Shown here one piece after another: positions 1 to 8,829 of a DNA stretch of 64,000 nucleotides. Below the pieces are notes generated by a model. The model was not told the DNA's origin and searched no databases. It saw only the letters and a program-made list of their open reading frames with translations. Position 1 is the first letter of the stretch. Each line of letters starts with the position of its first letter. Position numbers and translations under genes: made by a program. The DNA comes from Metamycoplasma gateae (GTDB lineage: Bacteria; Bacillota_I; Bacilli_A; Mycoplasmatales; Metamycoplasmataceae). Location: contig NZ_CP143578.1 of NCBI RefSeq assembly GCF_036352135.1, forward strand, positions 186,001 to 250,000. The letters run 5' to 3'.

Positions 1-177
1 GATAATAAGTTAAAAGTGATAAAAGAAGACACTTTATTAATAGTAGGTCCAGAAGGCGGATTTTCAAATGAAGAAATTGAAAAAGCTATTGATAAAAATG
101 TTTCAATTGTAAGTTTAACAAAAACAATATTACGCACCGAAACAGCTATTATATATATGCTTTCAAAAATAATATAA
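1..177 (+). CDS. rsmE: RsmE, 16S rRNA m3U1498 methyltransferase (C-terminal end only)
   Basis: The window opens inside this gene; only the last 58 codons are present, ending at TAA 175-177. The RsmE family methylates the N3 of U1498 in 16S rRNA using S-adenosylmethionine. The tail carries the SPOUT-knot signature of the family: VGPEGGFSNEEIEKA followed by ILRTETA, which form the cofactor pocket. The next gene has its own promoter, so this gene ends a transcription unit. The assignment is secure although the rest of the protein is not visible. Confidence 0.9.
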   Translation, partial: DNKLKVIKEDTLLIVGPEGGFSNEEIEKAIDKNVSIVSLTKTILRTETAIIYMLSKII

Positions 178-193
178 ACAAATTTTTTTCTGT

Positions 194-199
194 TATAAT
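194..199 (+). promoter_or_regulatory. Extended -10 promoter of rplM-rpsI
   Basis: A perfect TATAAT preceded by TG (TGTTATAAT, 191-199). It predicts a start near 206 and a 55-base leader that contains the small palindrome GATTGCAATC. The AGAAAGAGAAAG stretch at 249-259 serves as the ribosome site for rplM. Confidence 0.65.
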
Positions 200-260
200 T
201 GATTAGCATAAATTTAGATTGCAATCAAAATTAAATATATTAAAAAAAGAAAGAGAAAGT

Positions 261-695
261 ATGCGTCAAACAACAATTATTAGAAAAGAATTAGTTGATA
301 AAAAGTGATACATCATCGATGCAGCCAACGTACCTTTAGGTAGACTTTCAACTCTTGTAGCTTCAATCCTTCGTGGGAAAAATAAACCAACATTTACACC
401 AAATGTTGATATGGGCGACAATGTAGTTGTTATTAATGCAAAAGATGTTCTTTTAACAGCTAAAAAAGATGAAAAGAAAATTTATTACCACCATACAGGA
501 TATCCTGGTGGATTAAAACAAATTACTGCTGCTGGATTAAGAGCAAAAAAACCAGAACTATTAGTAGAAAAAGCAGTTAGAGGAATGCTACCTCACACAA
601 AATTAGGCCGTAAACAATTTAAAAACCTATATGTTTATGCAAACGCAGAACATAAACAAGTATCACAACAACCAACATTAATCGAGGTTAAATAA
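261..695 (+). CDS. rplM: 50S ribosomal protein L13
   Basis: 144 residues, the normal L13 length. L13 binds 23S rRNA early in large-subunit assembly. Recognisable features are [16 protein letters not shown] near the N-terminus, [19 protein letters not shown]-like core and [14 protein letters not shown] near residues 95-110. The start at 261 follows AGAGAAAG at good spacing; the in-frame ATG at 411 is internal. The stop TAA shares one base with the ATG of rpsI (TAATG), the usual translationally coupled L13-S9 pair. Confidence 0.97.
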
Positions 696-1093
696 TGGCA
701 AATAAAATTAGATATTATGGTCTAGGACGTCGTAAGTCATCTGTTGCCAGAGTTTACTTAATTCCAGGTAAAGGAAATTTTGTAATTAATGGTAAAGAAG
801 CAAAACAATACTTAAATTCAGATATCTTATTAAAAGATGCTTTAAGTCCATTTGCTGTTACCGAAACAGTAAATCAATTTGATGTTTTCGCAAACGTTAA
901 TGGTGGTGGTTTAACAGGTCAAGCTGGAGCTATCAGATTAGGTATTGCAAGAGGATTATTAGAAGCTTCTAATAATGAATATCGTAACAAATTAAAAGAT
1001 GCCGGTTTCTTAACAAGAGATGCTCGTGTTAAAGAAAGAAAAAAATTCGGTTTGAGAAAAGCAAGAAGAGCAAGACAATTTTCAAAACGTTAA
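695..1093 (+). CDS. rpsI: 30S ribosomal protein S9
   Basis: 132 residues. S9 is a 30S head protein whose C-terminal tail reaches the P-site tRNA. The N-terminus [16 protein letters not shown], the middle [21 protein letters not shown] and the basic tail ending [10 protein letters not shown], which supplies the invariant terminal Lys-Arg, are all present. It follows rplM with a one-base overlap and is the last gene before the tRNA-Ile promoter. Confidence 0.98.
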   Translation: MANKIRYYGLGRRKSSVARVYLIPGKGNFVINGKEAKQYLNSDILLKDALSPFAVTETVNQFDVFANVNGGGLTGQAGAIRLGIARGLLEASNNEYRNKLKDAGFLTRDARVKERKKFGLRKARRARQFSKR

Positions 1094-1104
1094 TTTTTTT
1101 GTGG

Positions 1105-1110
1105 TATACT
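1105..1110 (+). promoter_or_regulatory. -10 box of tRNA-Ile
   Basis: TATACT lies 28 bases before the tRNA. The predicted transcript would begin near 1117, inside the palindrome TATATGGG/CCCATATA (1111-1132), so the precursor may carry a short 5' hairpin removed during maturation. The hairpin role is inference. Confidence 0.5.
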
Positions 1111-1138
1111 TATATGGGTTTTATCCCATATAGCTTAT

Positions 1139-1215
1139 GCGAGCATAGCTCAGCTGGTTAGAGCACACGACTGATAATCGTGAGGTCGATGGTTCAAGTC
1201 CATTTGTTCGCACCA
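1139..1215 (+). tRNA. tRNA-Ile (anticodon GAU)
   Basis: 77 bases with encoded CCA. The acceptor stem GCGAGCA/TGTTCGC pairs fully with one G-U, the D arm is GCTC/GAGC, the anticodon stem CACGA/TCGTG closes the loop CTGATAA with anticodon GAT, and the T loop is TTCAAGT. It reads AUU and AUC. A factor-independent terminator follows 19 bases later, so it is a single-gene unit. Confidence 0.97.
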
Positions 1216-1234
1216 TTTCAGGAAACTGATCAAG

Positions 1235-1256
1235 AACACGCTTAGACGTGTTTTTA
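1235..1256 (+). terminator. Terminator of tRNA-Ile
   Basis: Six-pair stem AACACG/CGTGTT with loop CTTAGA, directly followed by a T tract. Confidence 0.8.
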
Positions 1257-1266
1257 TTTTTTATGT

Positions 1267-1272
1267 TATAAT
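1267..1272 (+). promoter_or_regulatory. Extended -10 promoter of rpsO
   Basis: TATAAT preceded by TG one base upstream (TGTTATAAT). It leaves a leader of about 70 bases before rpsO. S15 autoregulates through its leader in several bacteria, but no clear pseudoknot could be drawn by eye here. Confidence 0.6.
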
Positions 1273-1350
1273 TACAAACGAATACAAAGTATTCACTATT
1301 TAATACTTGGTGATAATCAAGATTATTGCTAGGTTTTGAAAGGAAATAAA

Positions 1351-1617
1351 ATGGTTTCAAAAATTAGAAAAAGTGAATTAGTAAAGCAATTTGGTAGAAA
1401 TGACAAAGATACAGGTTATTTACCTGTTCAAATAGCTATTTTAACTGAAGATATTGAGTCATTAAAAAAACACTTTGCTGTAAATAAAAAAGATTTACAC
1501 TCAATGCGTGGATTCATGGCTAAAGTTAATCACCGTAAAGCGTTACTAAATCACTTAAAATCAGAAGATTATGCTTTATATCAAGCAACCATTAAAGCAT
1601 TAAATATTAGAAAATAA
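1351..1617 (+). CDS. rpsO: 30S ribosomal protein S15
   Basis: 88 residues, the family's standard size. S15 binds the 16S central domain and bridges the subunits. The signature [37 protein letters not shown] forms the C-terminal half (given here only as a positional note, residues about 51-88). The ATG at 1351 follows GAAAGGAAATAAA; an upstream TTG at 1336 would add five residues that overlap the ribosome site and is rejected. Own promoter and terminator, so monocistronic. Confidence 0.97.
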   Translation: MVSKIRKSELVKQFGRNDKDTGYLPVQIAILTEDIESLKKHFAVNKKDLHSMRGFMAKVNHRKALLNHLKSEDYALYQATIKALNIRK

Positions 1618-1642
1618 TATTAATGTATAAATTAATGTAATA

Positions 1643-1667
1643 CCTAGCTTTGATAGCTAGGTTTTTT
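1643..1667 (+). terminator. Terminator of rpsO
   Basis: Perfect seven-pair stem CCTAGCT/AGCTAGG with loop TTGAT, followed by TTTTTT. Confidence 0.9.
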
Positions 1668-1692
1668 AATACTTTTTTATATAATTTTAATT

Positions 1693-1710
1693 TTTACTAT
1701 TTATAGTAAA
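1693..1710 (+). promoter_or_regulatory. 18-bp palindrome over the trmL promoter
   Basis: TTTACTAT-TT-ATAGTAAA is a perfect palindrome with 8-base arms. It overlaps a candidate -10 (TAAAAT, 1707-1712) that sits seven bases before the trmL ATG. The position fits an operator, but the palindrome could also be chance in AT-rich DNA or an RNA hairpin. Confidence 0.35.
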
Positions 1711-1712
1711 AT
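1707..1712 (+). promoter_or_regulatory. Candidate leaderless promoter of trmL
   Basis: TAAAAT ends seven bases before ATG 1720, so transcription should begin at or beside the start codon. No Shine-Dalgarno-like sequence lies in between. Confidence 0.5.
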
Positions 1713-1719
1713 TTTTACT

Positions 1720-2247
1720 ATGATTAACATTATTTTATATCAACCTGAAATAAGCCCCAACACAGCAAATATAATTAGAACAACTTTTGCAGGAAAGGCA
1801 AAATTACACATAATTAAACCTATAGCATTTGATTTACATCCACATTGATTAAAAAGAAAAGCGGCAGGCCATTTTTTAAGTGAAATACAGCATGAAATTC
1901 ATGATAATTATCAAAGATTTGTTGAAAAATATCATGATAAAAATATTTTCTATATCACTCGTTATGGATTACATAATTATGCAGAAATTAACTATAATGA
2001 ATTATTAAAAAGTGATAAAGAAATTTGAATAATGTTTGGAACTGAGAGTACTGGTATTCCTAAAAAGATAATGCAAAATAAAATTGAAAATTGCTTAAGA
2101 ATCCCGATGAACCCAGAGTGCAGAAGCTTAAATTTAGCAAATTCAGTAGCGATTGTTTTATATGAGATTCTTAGACAAAATAATTTTTCAAATTTATCAT
2201 TATTTGAGGTTCAAAAAGGAAAAGATTTTATTTTAAAGAAAGATTAA
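1720..2247 (+). CDS. trmL: tRNA (cytidine/uridine-34 2'-O) methyltransferase TrmL
   Basis: 175 residues, close to the usual 155-170 of this SPOUT-class enzyme, which methylates the ribose of the wobble base 34 in tRNA-Leu. The three family motifs are present: YQPEISPNTANIIRT near the N-terminus, FGTESTGIP at residues 106-114 and IPMNPECRSLNLANSVAIVLYE from residue 128, which form the trefoil knot that binds S-adenosylmethionine. The gene starts directly behind a -10 box with no ribosome site. rbgA follows 19 bases later, probably in the same transcript. Confidence 0.93.
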
Positions 2248-2266
2248 ATTTACTAAAAGGATAAAT

Positions 2267-3109
2267 ATGATTCATTGATTTCCAGGCCATATGGCTAAAC
2301 AATTTAGACTACTTCAAGAAAAGCAAAAGTTATTTGACCTTTTTATTGTGGTTATGGATGCAAGATTACCAAAAAGCTCTTTTAACGAAGAGATTTTTAA
2401 AATTATTAATAATAAGCCAATTCTTTTTGTTTTTAATAAAGCAGATAAAGCAAACTTAGTCAAATTAAAGTCATTTATTTCTAAATACGAAAAGCGTGGT
2501 CAGGTTGTTATAACAAATTTAAAGAATAAAGATGGTTATAAAAAAATTAATACAGCATTAAACAATGAATATCAAAAATTTAAATTAAAGAATGATGCAA
2601 AAGGCAAATTAACACCTGCTTTAAAATGTGTTGTATTAGGTGTTCCAAACGTCGGAAAATCAACATTAATAAACACTATGTCTAAAACAAAATCCACTAA
2701 AGTAGGGGCTATTGCAGGGATTACAAGATCAGAACAATGAATTAATTGTAAAAATTATATGTTATTAGATACTCCCGGACTTTTGATGCCTAAAATCGAA
2801 AGTGATGAGGTTGGAGCTAAATTAGCTATAGTTGGTTCAATAAGACAAGAAGCCATTGATTTAAATGAATTAATTGTTGCATTATATTGTTTGATCTCGA
2901 AGTATTATCCCGAAAAGTTAGTTGAAATAAATTTAAAGCCTACTAAAAATGAAGAGGAAATATTTGATAATTTGTCTGAATATGCAAGATTAAATAACCT
3001 ATTGCTAAAAAATGGGGTTTTAGATATTAAAAAAGGAATTAACCAATTAATAAATTACTTTAAAAATTTAGATAATGTTATTTTTGATATATATGAGGAA
3101 AATAAATAA
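2267..3109 (+). CDS. rbgA: Ribosome biogenesis GTPase RbgA (YlqF)
   Basis: 280 residues. RbgA is an essential GTPase of late 50S assembly. It shows the circularly permuted order of GTP motifs: NKAD (G4) at residues 56-59, then GVPNVGKST (G1) at 125-133, the Thr switch in GITR (G2), and DTPG (G3) at 168-171. It begins with the family hallmark MIHWFPGHMAK. The ATG at 2267 follows AAAAGGATAA; the ATG at 2291 would cut off the WFPGHM box. The next gene begins two bases after its stop. Confidence 0.96.
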
Positions 3110-3111
3110 TT

Positions 3112-5256
3112 ATGGCTGTTAAAGAAGAAACTAAATTTAAAATAAAATACGTTGCCCTTGGCGACGCTTTTTCAGCAGGATATAATTCTAAAATTGGGTT
3201 TCCTACAAATGGATTTTTAGACAATAATAATGAAATTAATGGATTGTGTTATCCATCAAATCTAGCAACATTATTTAAAAATGATAACAATTTTGAACTT
3301 GATAGCTTTTATAATTTTTCATTTTTAAATGGGTCGATTAATTTTTTAAAAGCGATTTATTCTAATGATAAAAAAATGTTGAAAAAAATGAGCAATAAAC
3401 TGGATTTAATTCAGTCTGTCGATTGATTATCTTCAAATATTTTTAAAGGGTATTTCTCAAACTTTTTAAAAGATTGAAATATAAATAATAATGATTTCAA
3501 TTTCTTTTTAAAAAAAATAAAAGAAGCAAATTTAATAACATTATCAGCAGGGTTTTATGATTTTTGAAAAAACTTACCCTTTAATGAAATTATTAGCTTA
3601 CATAAATTCAGAAATGAAGTTAAAGATGAAGTGATTAAAGAAATTAAAATAAAAATAGATAGCTTGCAAGTTTCTATTCAAAATAATCTTATTGATTTAA
3701 TTAATTGAATAAAAGAAATTAATAGAAATGCAAAAATTATTATTACAAATTATCCTCCATTACTTTTAAATTTAAAAACAGTAATTAATTCTTTTATAAA
3801 TGTAGATAATAATGAATTTGACATTTATAATTTTTTACTTGAAAGTTTGGAAAAGATTGTTAAATTATCAGCTAAAAAAACTCAAGTTGATTTTATTGAT
3901 ATAAATGATGCTGATTATTGAAATCAAAATAAAGAATATTTATTTGAAAGTATTTTTTCAATATATCCAACAGAGAAAGGGTATAAAAAAATCGCATTTG
4001 ATATTTATACCAAGTTGTTTATTAACGATAAAAAACTTTTAAATGATTTTAACAATATAACATTTAAAAAATCATATATAAGTGATAAAGCTTACTGAAT
4101 TAAAGAACAAAAAGATTACATACCTATAAGCGAAACTACGGATAATATTTTTTTATTTAAAAATATCTATGGAAATAATAAAAATGAGAAAATATTTTCT
4201 CCAAATCCTACTGAATTAAAGCTTTTAAATAATCTAAATTCTGGAACTAAGATTAGTGATTTTATTTCTCTGTTTATAAGATATAAAAAATTCCTAATTA
4301 GTGATATTTCTAAAAAAATAATTAGTAATAAATTTAAAAAATCAGAAGAAACGTATGATAGTATAGAAAAGATATTAGATTTTTTAAATAACGAACAACG
4401 GTCAAAAGAAGCTATTTTAATACTATTAAAAAACCAAAAAATAGACAACATCCTATATATCATTGAAAAATCATTAGCAAATAAATACTTTGTCGATAAT
4501 CAATCAATAGATTTTAATTTAATCAAAAAAGAAACTAGCCAAATTTTTAAAAAAGAACAAAATCTAGTTTATGATGTTCTAAAATACTTTTTCAGTTCGA
4601 GTTTAATTAAAGAATCAAAACATGATATCAAGGATATATTTAAATTATTAGTTAATGATTCGTTAAATACAACATTTTTAACATACCTTTTCAACATAAA
4701 AAATAATAAGAAATTTAAGAAAATCAAAAAATATTTATCATCTTTAAATTCTTTCAATGAATTGTTAGATTTTTTTATCGAATCATTAATAAATCATTCG
4801 GATATATATCTAAAATTGAATAATTTTGATGAACTATGAAAATATTTTATTGTTAAAAATAAATATAATTTATTGCATTTGTTTGATAAGATGTTTTTAG
4901 AGCTTACAGATGATGAAAAAATTGAAGAAACAGTTGATTTTTTCATTCAAGCTATTAAAAGTTCTATACGGTTAGAATTTGAAACTAAAGATTATAAAAA
5001 CCTAAAAAATTCAATTAAAAATATCTTTATTATTTTTAAAAATAATCCTAAATATTTGAATAATATATTTTTAAAATTTTTAGATAATATTAAAAATTTC
5101 TCTTTGTATAATATGATTTTCCAACTTAAATCAAGAACAAAAAAAGCATTTAAGGTATCTAATTTTATTTCCTTAAATATATTTTTTATATCAGGGTTAA
5201 AAATTTTAAAAAATGCTTTAGTTATTAAAAAAATAATCAAAAAATATATAGTTTAA
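3112..5256 (+). CDS. SGNH/GDSL hydrolase-like protein lacking catalytic residues
   Basis: 714 residues. The first 300 resemble SGNH/GDSL hydrolases (esterases and lipases), the remaining 400 are lysine-rich, mostly helical and unrecognised. Each catalytic block is altered. Block I reads G17-D-A19-F-S-A-G, with Ala replacing the nucleophile Ser. Block III reads G147-F-Y149-D, with Tyr replacing Asn. Block V reads F282-S-I-Y285-P-T-E-K-G-Y, with no Asp or His of the DxxH motif. There is no signal peptide or lipobox, so it should be cytosolic. It starts two bases after rbgA and probably shares its transcript. A non-enzymatic role is inferred. The C-terminal part resembles nothing I know. Confidence 0.7.
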
Positions 5257-5261
5257 AAAAT

Positions 5262-5276
5262 ATGGGTTTGCCCCAT
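5262..5276 (+). repeat. Left target-site duplication of the IS element
   Basis: ATGGGTTTGCCCCAT, repeated exactly at 6555-6569. It is itself a hairpin (ATGGG/CCCAT). This copy keeps the A tract on its left but not the T tract, which is now beyond the right copy. The three bases CTT also follow both copies, so the boundary may shift by that much. Confidence 0.85.
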
Positions 5277-5306
5277 CTTCCCAAAGAGAAAGTTCAAGTG
5301 CAACAC
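5277..5306 (+). repeat. Left terminal inverted repeat of the IS
   Basis: Begins CTTCCCAAAG and ends TTCAAGTGCAACAC. It matches the reverse complement of 6525-6554 at 26 of 30 positions. Confidence 0.8.
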
Positions 5307-5439
5307 AATGCCTTGGGCTTTTTTTATTATACATTTTATTTTTTTAAAATTAATAAATCAAAAAAAGTAAATAGAAAATATTCATTTTTTCAAATGAAGA
5401 TAAGCATAATTTTATTATGTTAATTTTTGTTAATAATAA

Positions 5440-6438
5440 TTATTTAATATATTCTAAATAGGTTTGTAATGGTGTCTTCCAATTTAATATTTCCCGCGTC
5501 ATATTATTTATTTGTTTAACAACTGAGTCAAGTTTTTCTTGAGTTATAGTATTAAAGTTAAAACCTTTTTTGAATTCTCTTCTCAAAATTCCATTTCAAT
5601 GTTCATTTGAGCCTCTTTGAAAAGATGCATAAGGTTCAGCTCTATAAATCTTTATATTTAATCATCTGGCTAAAATACCTATTTTTTCAAATTCAATACC
5701 ATTGTCTACTGTTATTGTTTTTACTTCTAATTCATTATCTCTTATAATCTTTTTTAACTCTGAATTAATTATATTTGGTGATTTGCTTTGTATTATTTTT
5801 GCAAATCCTATTCTTGTTTTTCTTTCAGTTAAAGTTAAAACATTATTATATCCATTGGCTCTTTTTCCTAAAACTAGATCTGCTTCTCAGTGTCCAAATT
5901 CAAGTCTTAAATCTATAGATTTGGGTCTAGTTCATATTGGAAAAACATAATCAGCAGATTTTACAAGCCGTTTTATTACGGACGCTGTTCTTTTACCACC
6001 TTTTTTATAATATTGTCTTAATTTATCGTACTTTTTTATAACTCAATTATTAGTGTTTATTCAATTAAAAACCGTTCTTAAAGAAGGACAACAGTGTTCT
6101 GTGCTAGTTTTTATAAAATTATATGTTGACTTTATACCAAAAAACTTTTTGTCATATTTTTGTAAAAAAGCGTTAGAAAAATTTTTGAATTTTTGGTTAT
6201 CCACGAATTTAAAATAATACTTATGTCTTGATCTTTCTCTTGTTTTTAAACTAGCGTGTTTAAATTCATAAGTTCCGAAACTATTTGTATTCCTCTTTAT
6301 TTCTCTACTTAGGGTCGAAACACTTCGCTCGATTAATCTCGAAATCCTACGAAGAGAATAATTTAACTTTAAATAATTTTCAATAATTATTCTTTCATTA
6401 TCTGTTAAATGGTTATATTTTTTTATTGTATAATTCAT
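5440..6438 (-). CDS. IS30-family transposase
   Basis: 332 residues from the ATG at 6438 (ribosome site GGAACGGAAC just upstream); the frame is open to an ATG at 6504. The N-terminus (HLTDNERIIIENYL, then SLRRISRLIERSVSTLSREI) is the helix-turn-helix that binds the terminal repeats in IS30 transposases. The DDE triad is visible in GHWEADLVLG, ITVDNGIEF and SNEHWNGILRREF. The motif Trp residues are encoded by TGA, so the gene is adapted to this host code and works without a suppressor. I see no frameshift; it is probably active. Confidence 0.93.
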
Positions 6439-6524
6439 ATGAGTTCCGTTCCGTTCCAATGGAACTTTTTCTTTTTTAATTAATATAAAAAATTCAAGTT
6501 CCACATCTAAATTTTACTTTAAAC

Positions 6525-6554
6525 GTGTTGCACTTGAATTTTCAATTTAGGAAG
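6525..6554 (-). repeat. Right terminal inverted repeat of the IS
   Basis: Partner of 5277-5306, beginning GTGTTGCACTTGAA on the plus strand. It lies about 20 bases upstream of the longest possible transposase frame. Confidence 0.8.
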
Positions 6555-6569
6555 ATGGGTTTGCCCCAT
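6555..6569 (+). repeat. Right target-site duplication of the IS
   Basis: Second copy of ATGGGTTTGCCCCAT. Here the T tract (6571-6576) follows, so this half would terminate rightward but no longer leftward transcription. The ffh stop codon (6575-6577) lies in that T tract. Confidence 0.85.
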
Positions 6570-6574
6570 CTTTT

Positions 6575-7900
6575 TTATCCTAATATTCCGTTTTTTATTT
6601 GCGGATTTGAAGACATTTCCTTCATTTGTTTAGACATGCGTTCAAAATCATTAACTAACATATTAAATTCTCTTGGAGATCTTCCTGAACCTTTTATTAT
6701 TCTATCTTTACGGCTTGAATTTTTTAAAAGTTTAGGATTCTTTTTTTCTAGTTCAGTCATTGAATTTATTAAATATGTATAAATTTTGAATTTTTTTTCT
6801 GCTTCCTCGATTTTTTCATCACTTACTTTATCAGCCATACCAGGTATTAATTTTAGGATACTTTTCATCTTCCCTAATTTTTTGATTTGAGCAAGAGAAT
6901 TCATAAGATCATTTAAATCAAATTTTCCACTAATCATCTTATAGCCGATTTTTTTCATCATTTTTTCATCAACTTCCTCTGAAGCTTTTTCAATTAATGA
7001 TAAAACATCGCCCATTCCTAAGATTCTATCAGCCATACGGTCTGGATAGAATAACTCTAATCCTGTTATTTTTTCGCTAACCCCAATGAAGGCGATAGGA
7101 ACTCTTAAAAGATGAGTAATACTTAAAGCCGCTCCACCACGTGCATCCGAATCCAATTTCGTGATTATTGTACCGCTTAAATTTAGTTCTTCGTGAAACT
7201 TTTTAGCGGTATTAATAACATCTTGTCCACTCATAGAGTCAACTATTAAAAATATATAATCTGGTTTTGTTTGAGCTTTTATTAGTTTTAATTCATCCAT
7301 TAATTGCTCATCAATAGCCAATCTACCAGCAGTATCGATAATGACTAGATCATTTTTGTGTTCCTCAGCAGCTTTTATTGCATCTTTTGCAATTAAAAGC
7401 GCATCATTCTCCTTCTTAGTAAAGAAATCTGTTTGTGTTTGTTTTGCAAGCTGTTCTAATTGATCTCTAGCAGCTGGTCTATAAATATCATCACCTACTA
7501 ATAATGGTTTTTTAAAAATTCCCTTTTTTCTAAAGTATACAGCTAATTTTGCGGAAGTTGTTGTCTTACCTGAACCCTGTAAACCTACCATCATTATTTT
7601 TGTTGGATATGATTTTGGTTTAATTTCAATTGTTTGTTTTCCTAGTATATTTGTTAATTCATCTTTAAAAATTTTTAATACTGTTTGTTGTTGGTTTAGC
7701 TTTCCTATTATTTGACTATTCAACGCTTTTTCTTTAACTTCTTTTATAAAAGATTTAACAACTTCTAAATTAACGTCTGCCTCGAGTAATGCAAGTTTAA
7801 CTTCTCTTAATATTTCTAAAATATCTTCTTCATTTATCGATAATTTTTTATTTATTTTATCGATAGATTTTTGAATTCTTTTTTGTATAAAATCTAACAT
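6575..7900 (-). CDS. ffh: Signal recognition particle protein Ffh
   Basis: 441 residues. Ffh binds the 4.5S/SRP RNA and signal peptides and directs ribosomes to the membrane with FtsY. The N domain occupies residues 1-90; the G domain has GLQGSGKTT at 106-114, DTAGR near 187 and TKLDSDARGG near 245; the Met-rich M domain fills the C-terminus (GMGDVLSLIEKA, GMADKVSDEK, MSKQMKEM). The ATG at 7900 sits six bases after TATAAT, so no longer start is plausible. The IS element now occupies the place of its terminator. Confidence 0.97.
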   Translation of the reverse strand: MLDFIQKRIQKSIDKINKKLSINEEDILEILREVKLALLEADVNLEVVKSFIKEVKEKALNSQIIGKLNQQQTVLKIFKDELTNILGKQTIEIKPKSYPTKIMMVGLQGSGKTTTSAKLAVYFRKKGIFKKPLLVGDDIYRPAARDQLEQLAKQTQTDFFTKKENDALLIAKDAIKAAEEHKNDLVIIDTAGRLAIDEQLMDELKLIKAQTKPDYIFLIVDSMSGQDVINTAKKFHEELNLSGTIITKLDSDARGGAALSITHLLRVPIAFIGVSEKITGLELFYPDRMADRILGMGDVLSLIEKASEEVDEKMMKKIGYKMISGKFDLNDLMNSLAQIKKLGKMKSILKLIPGMADKVSDEKIEEAEKKFKIYTYLINSMTELEKKNPKLLKNSSRKDRIIKGSGRSPREFNMLVNDFERMSKQMKEMSSNPQIKNGILG

Positions 7901-7906
7901 GTATTT

Positions 7907-7912
7907 ATTATA
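7907..7912 (-). promoter_or_regulatory. Leaderless promoter of ffh
   Basis: TATAAT on the minus strand ends six bases before the ffh ATG, so the mRNA should begin at the start codon. No ribosome site fits. Confidence 0.55.
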
Positions 7913-7925
7913 TATAATAAATTTT

Positions 7926-7956
7926 AAAAAAAACAAAAGTGCCTGCAAAGACACTT
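7926..7956 (-). terminator. Terminator of the 8098-7970 gene pair
   Basis: On the minus strand AAGTG/CACTT with a loop of about ten bases, followed by TTTTGTTTTTTTT. The stem is short but the T tract is strong. Confidence 0.6.
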
Positions 7957-7969
7957 CTTAAATTAAAGT

Positions 7970-8095
7970 TTAGCAATATGAGGGCATCGTTAGTATTCTA
8001 AAGCCATAAATCATTCCAATTATTATTCCGATTAAAGCTAATAATCCAAATATAACACTGATAATTATTACGATATTTCTTTTTTTCTTTGTCAT
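7970..8095 (-). CDS. Small single-span membrane protein
   Basis: 41 residues: a basic start (MTKKKRN), one hydrophobic helix at residues 8-30 (IVIIISVIFGLLALIGIIIG) and a short tail ending MPSYC. It starts two bases after the stop of the next gene upstream, so the two are co-transcribed and probably co-translated. I do not recognise the family. Tight coupling to a membrane-anchored partner suggests a small accessory subunit, but that is inference. Confidence 0.6.
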   Translation of the reverse strand: MTKKKRNIVIIISVIFGLLALIGIIIGMIYGFRILTMPSYC

Positions 8096-8097
8096 AA

Positions 8098-8778
8098 TTA
8101 AACTCTCTTCATTTCTAATGCAAATTCTACTTTTATAGTCTTCTCAGTGATTAAATTCTTAATTTCCAGAGATGATTTTTTGTTTTTATAATCAACAATT
8201 AAATTTAACATGTATTTAGGTTTTTGATTTTTAATAAAAATATGTTCAGTTATTAATTGTTTTGTATCACTATTAAAAACTTGACTTTGTTGTTTTTGAA
8301 TTAATCTTCTATTGTTTTGATATCACATAATATTGTTTTCATTTTTTGTTATAAAACTATTGCCGTCTAAATCATTATTTTCAATAAATTCCATCAAAAT
8401 GTCATTAAATAAATCTTTATTTATCTTTAACGTTACTGAAAAATAATCATCTTGATTTATATTTTTAATTTGGCATTTTTCATGTATTTTATTAAACACA
8501 AAATAAAATACATCATCTTCTTTTGTACTCTTAGAAATTTGCTTCGATTTTAAGGCACTTTCATTTAATGAAAAATACTTTTGTGCTTCTTCATTTAGCT
8601 TTGTTATTTTTGAATCGAACTCATAATTTTCTTTTTCATATTCTTTAGGCAAAAAAGGCTTTGTAAATGTATTGTAATCGTGTATTGCTATTCCGCCAAA
8701 ATAAATTCCTAAAATTGCACTCGGAATCAAAACACCCGATAATGTTCCAAATAAAATTTTTTTATTTCTTTTATTCAT
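8098..8778 (-). CDS. Membrane-anchored protein of unknown function
   Basis: 226 residues. A basic N-terminus (MNKRNKK) precedes one hydrophobic segment at about residues 8-30 (FGTLSGVLIPSAILGIYFGG). There is no lipobox Cys, so the rest probably hangs outside the cell as an anchored domain. That part is mixed alpha/beta with many Asn and Lys; no motif was recognised. The start follows AGAAAGGGAAAAT; a longer frame to 8913 runs through poly-Lys encoded by the A tract and is rejected. A 16-base homopolymer 52 bases upstream may vary its expression. Confidence 0.65.
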
Positions 8779-8829
8779 ATATTTTCCCTTTCTTACATTG
8801 CTATATATTAATTTTATTGTTAACATTCG

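Larger units (their letters stand above)
5277..6554. mobile_element. IS30-family insertion sequence, IS1630-like
   Basis: About 1,278 bases with imperfect 30-base terminal inverted repeats (26 of 30 match; shared core TTCAAGTGCAACAC), one intact-looking DDE transposase on the minus strand and a 15-base direct repeat of the target outside. IS1630 of Mycoplasma fermentans is described as an IS30-type element that targets and duplicates inverted repeats of terminators; this copy behaves the same way. It lies between the converging SGNH-like gene and ffh. Without element and one repeat, their stop codons would be about 25 bases apart. Confidence 0.88.

Noticed and set aside
1121-1360. Minus-strand frame of 79 codons across the tRNA-Ile
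   Set aside because: It is the antisense of the tRNA plus its terminator; the MVRTNGLEPSTS-like stretch is a common false ORF opposite tRNAs.
5309-5330. Hairpin CCCAA/TTGGG with T tract inside the IS left end as an outward terminator
   Set aside because: The two arms are about 30 bases apart and one lies in the terminal repeat; the pairing is weak. It could end rightward transcripts entering the element, but the evidence is thin.
5702-5950. Plus-strand frame inside the IS element
   Set aside because: Antisense shadow of the transposase DDE region; no ribosome site and no resemblance to a known accessory protein.
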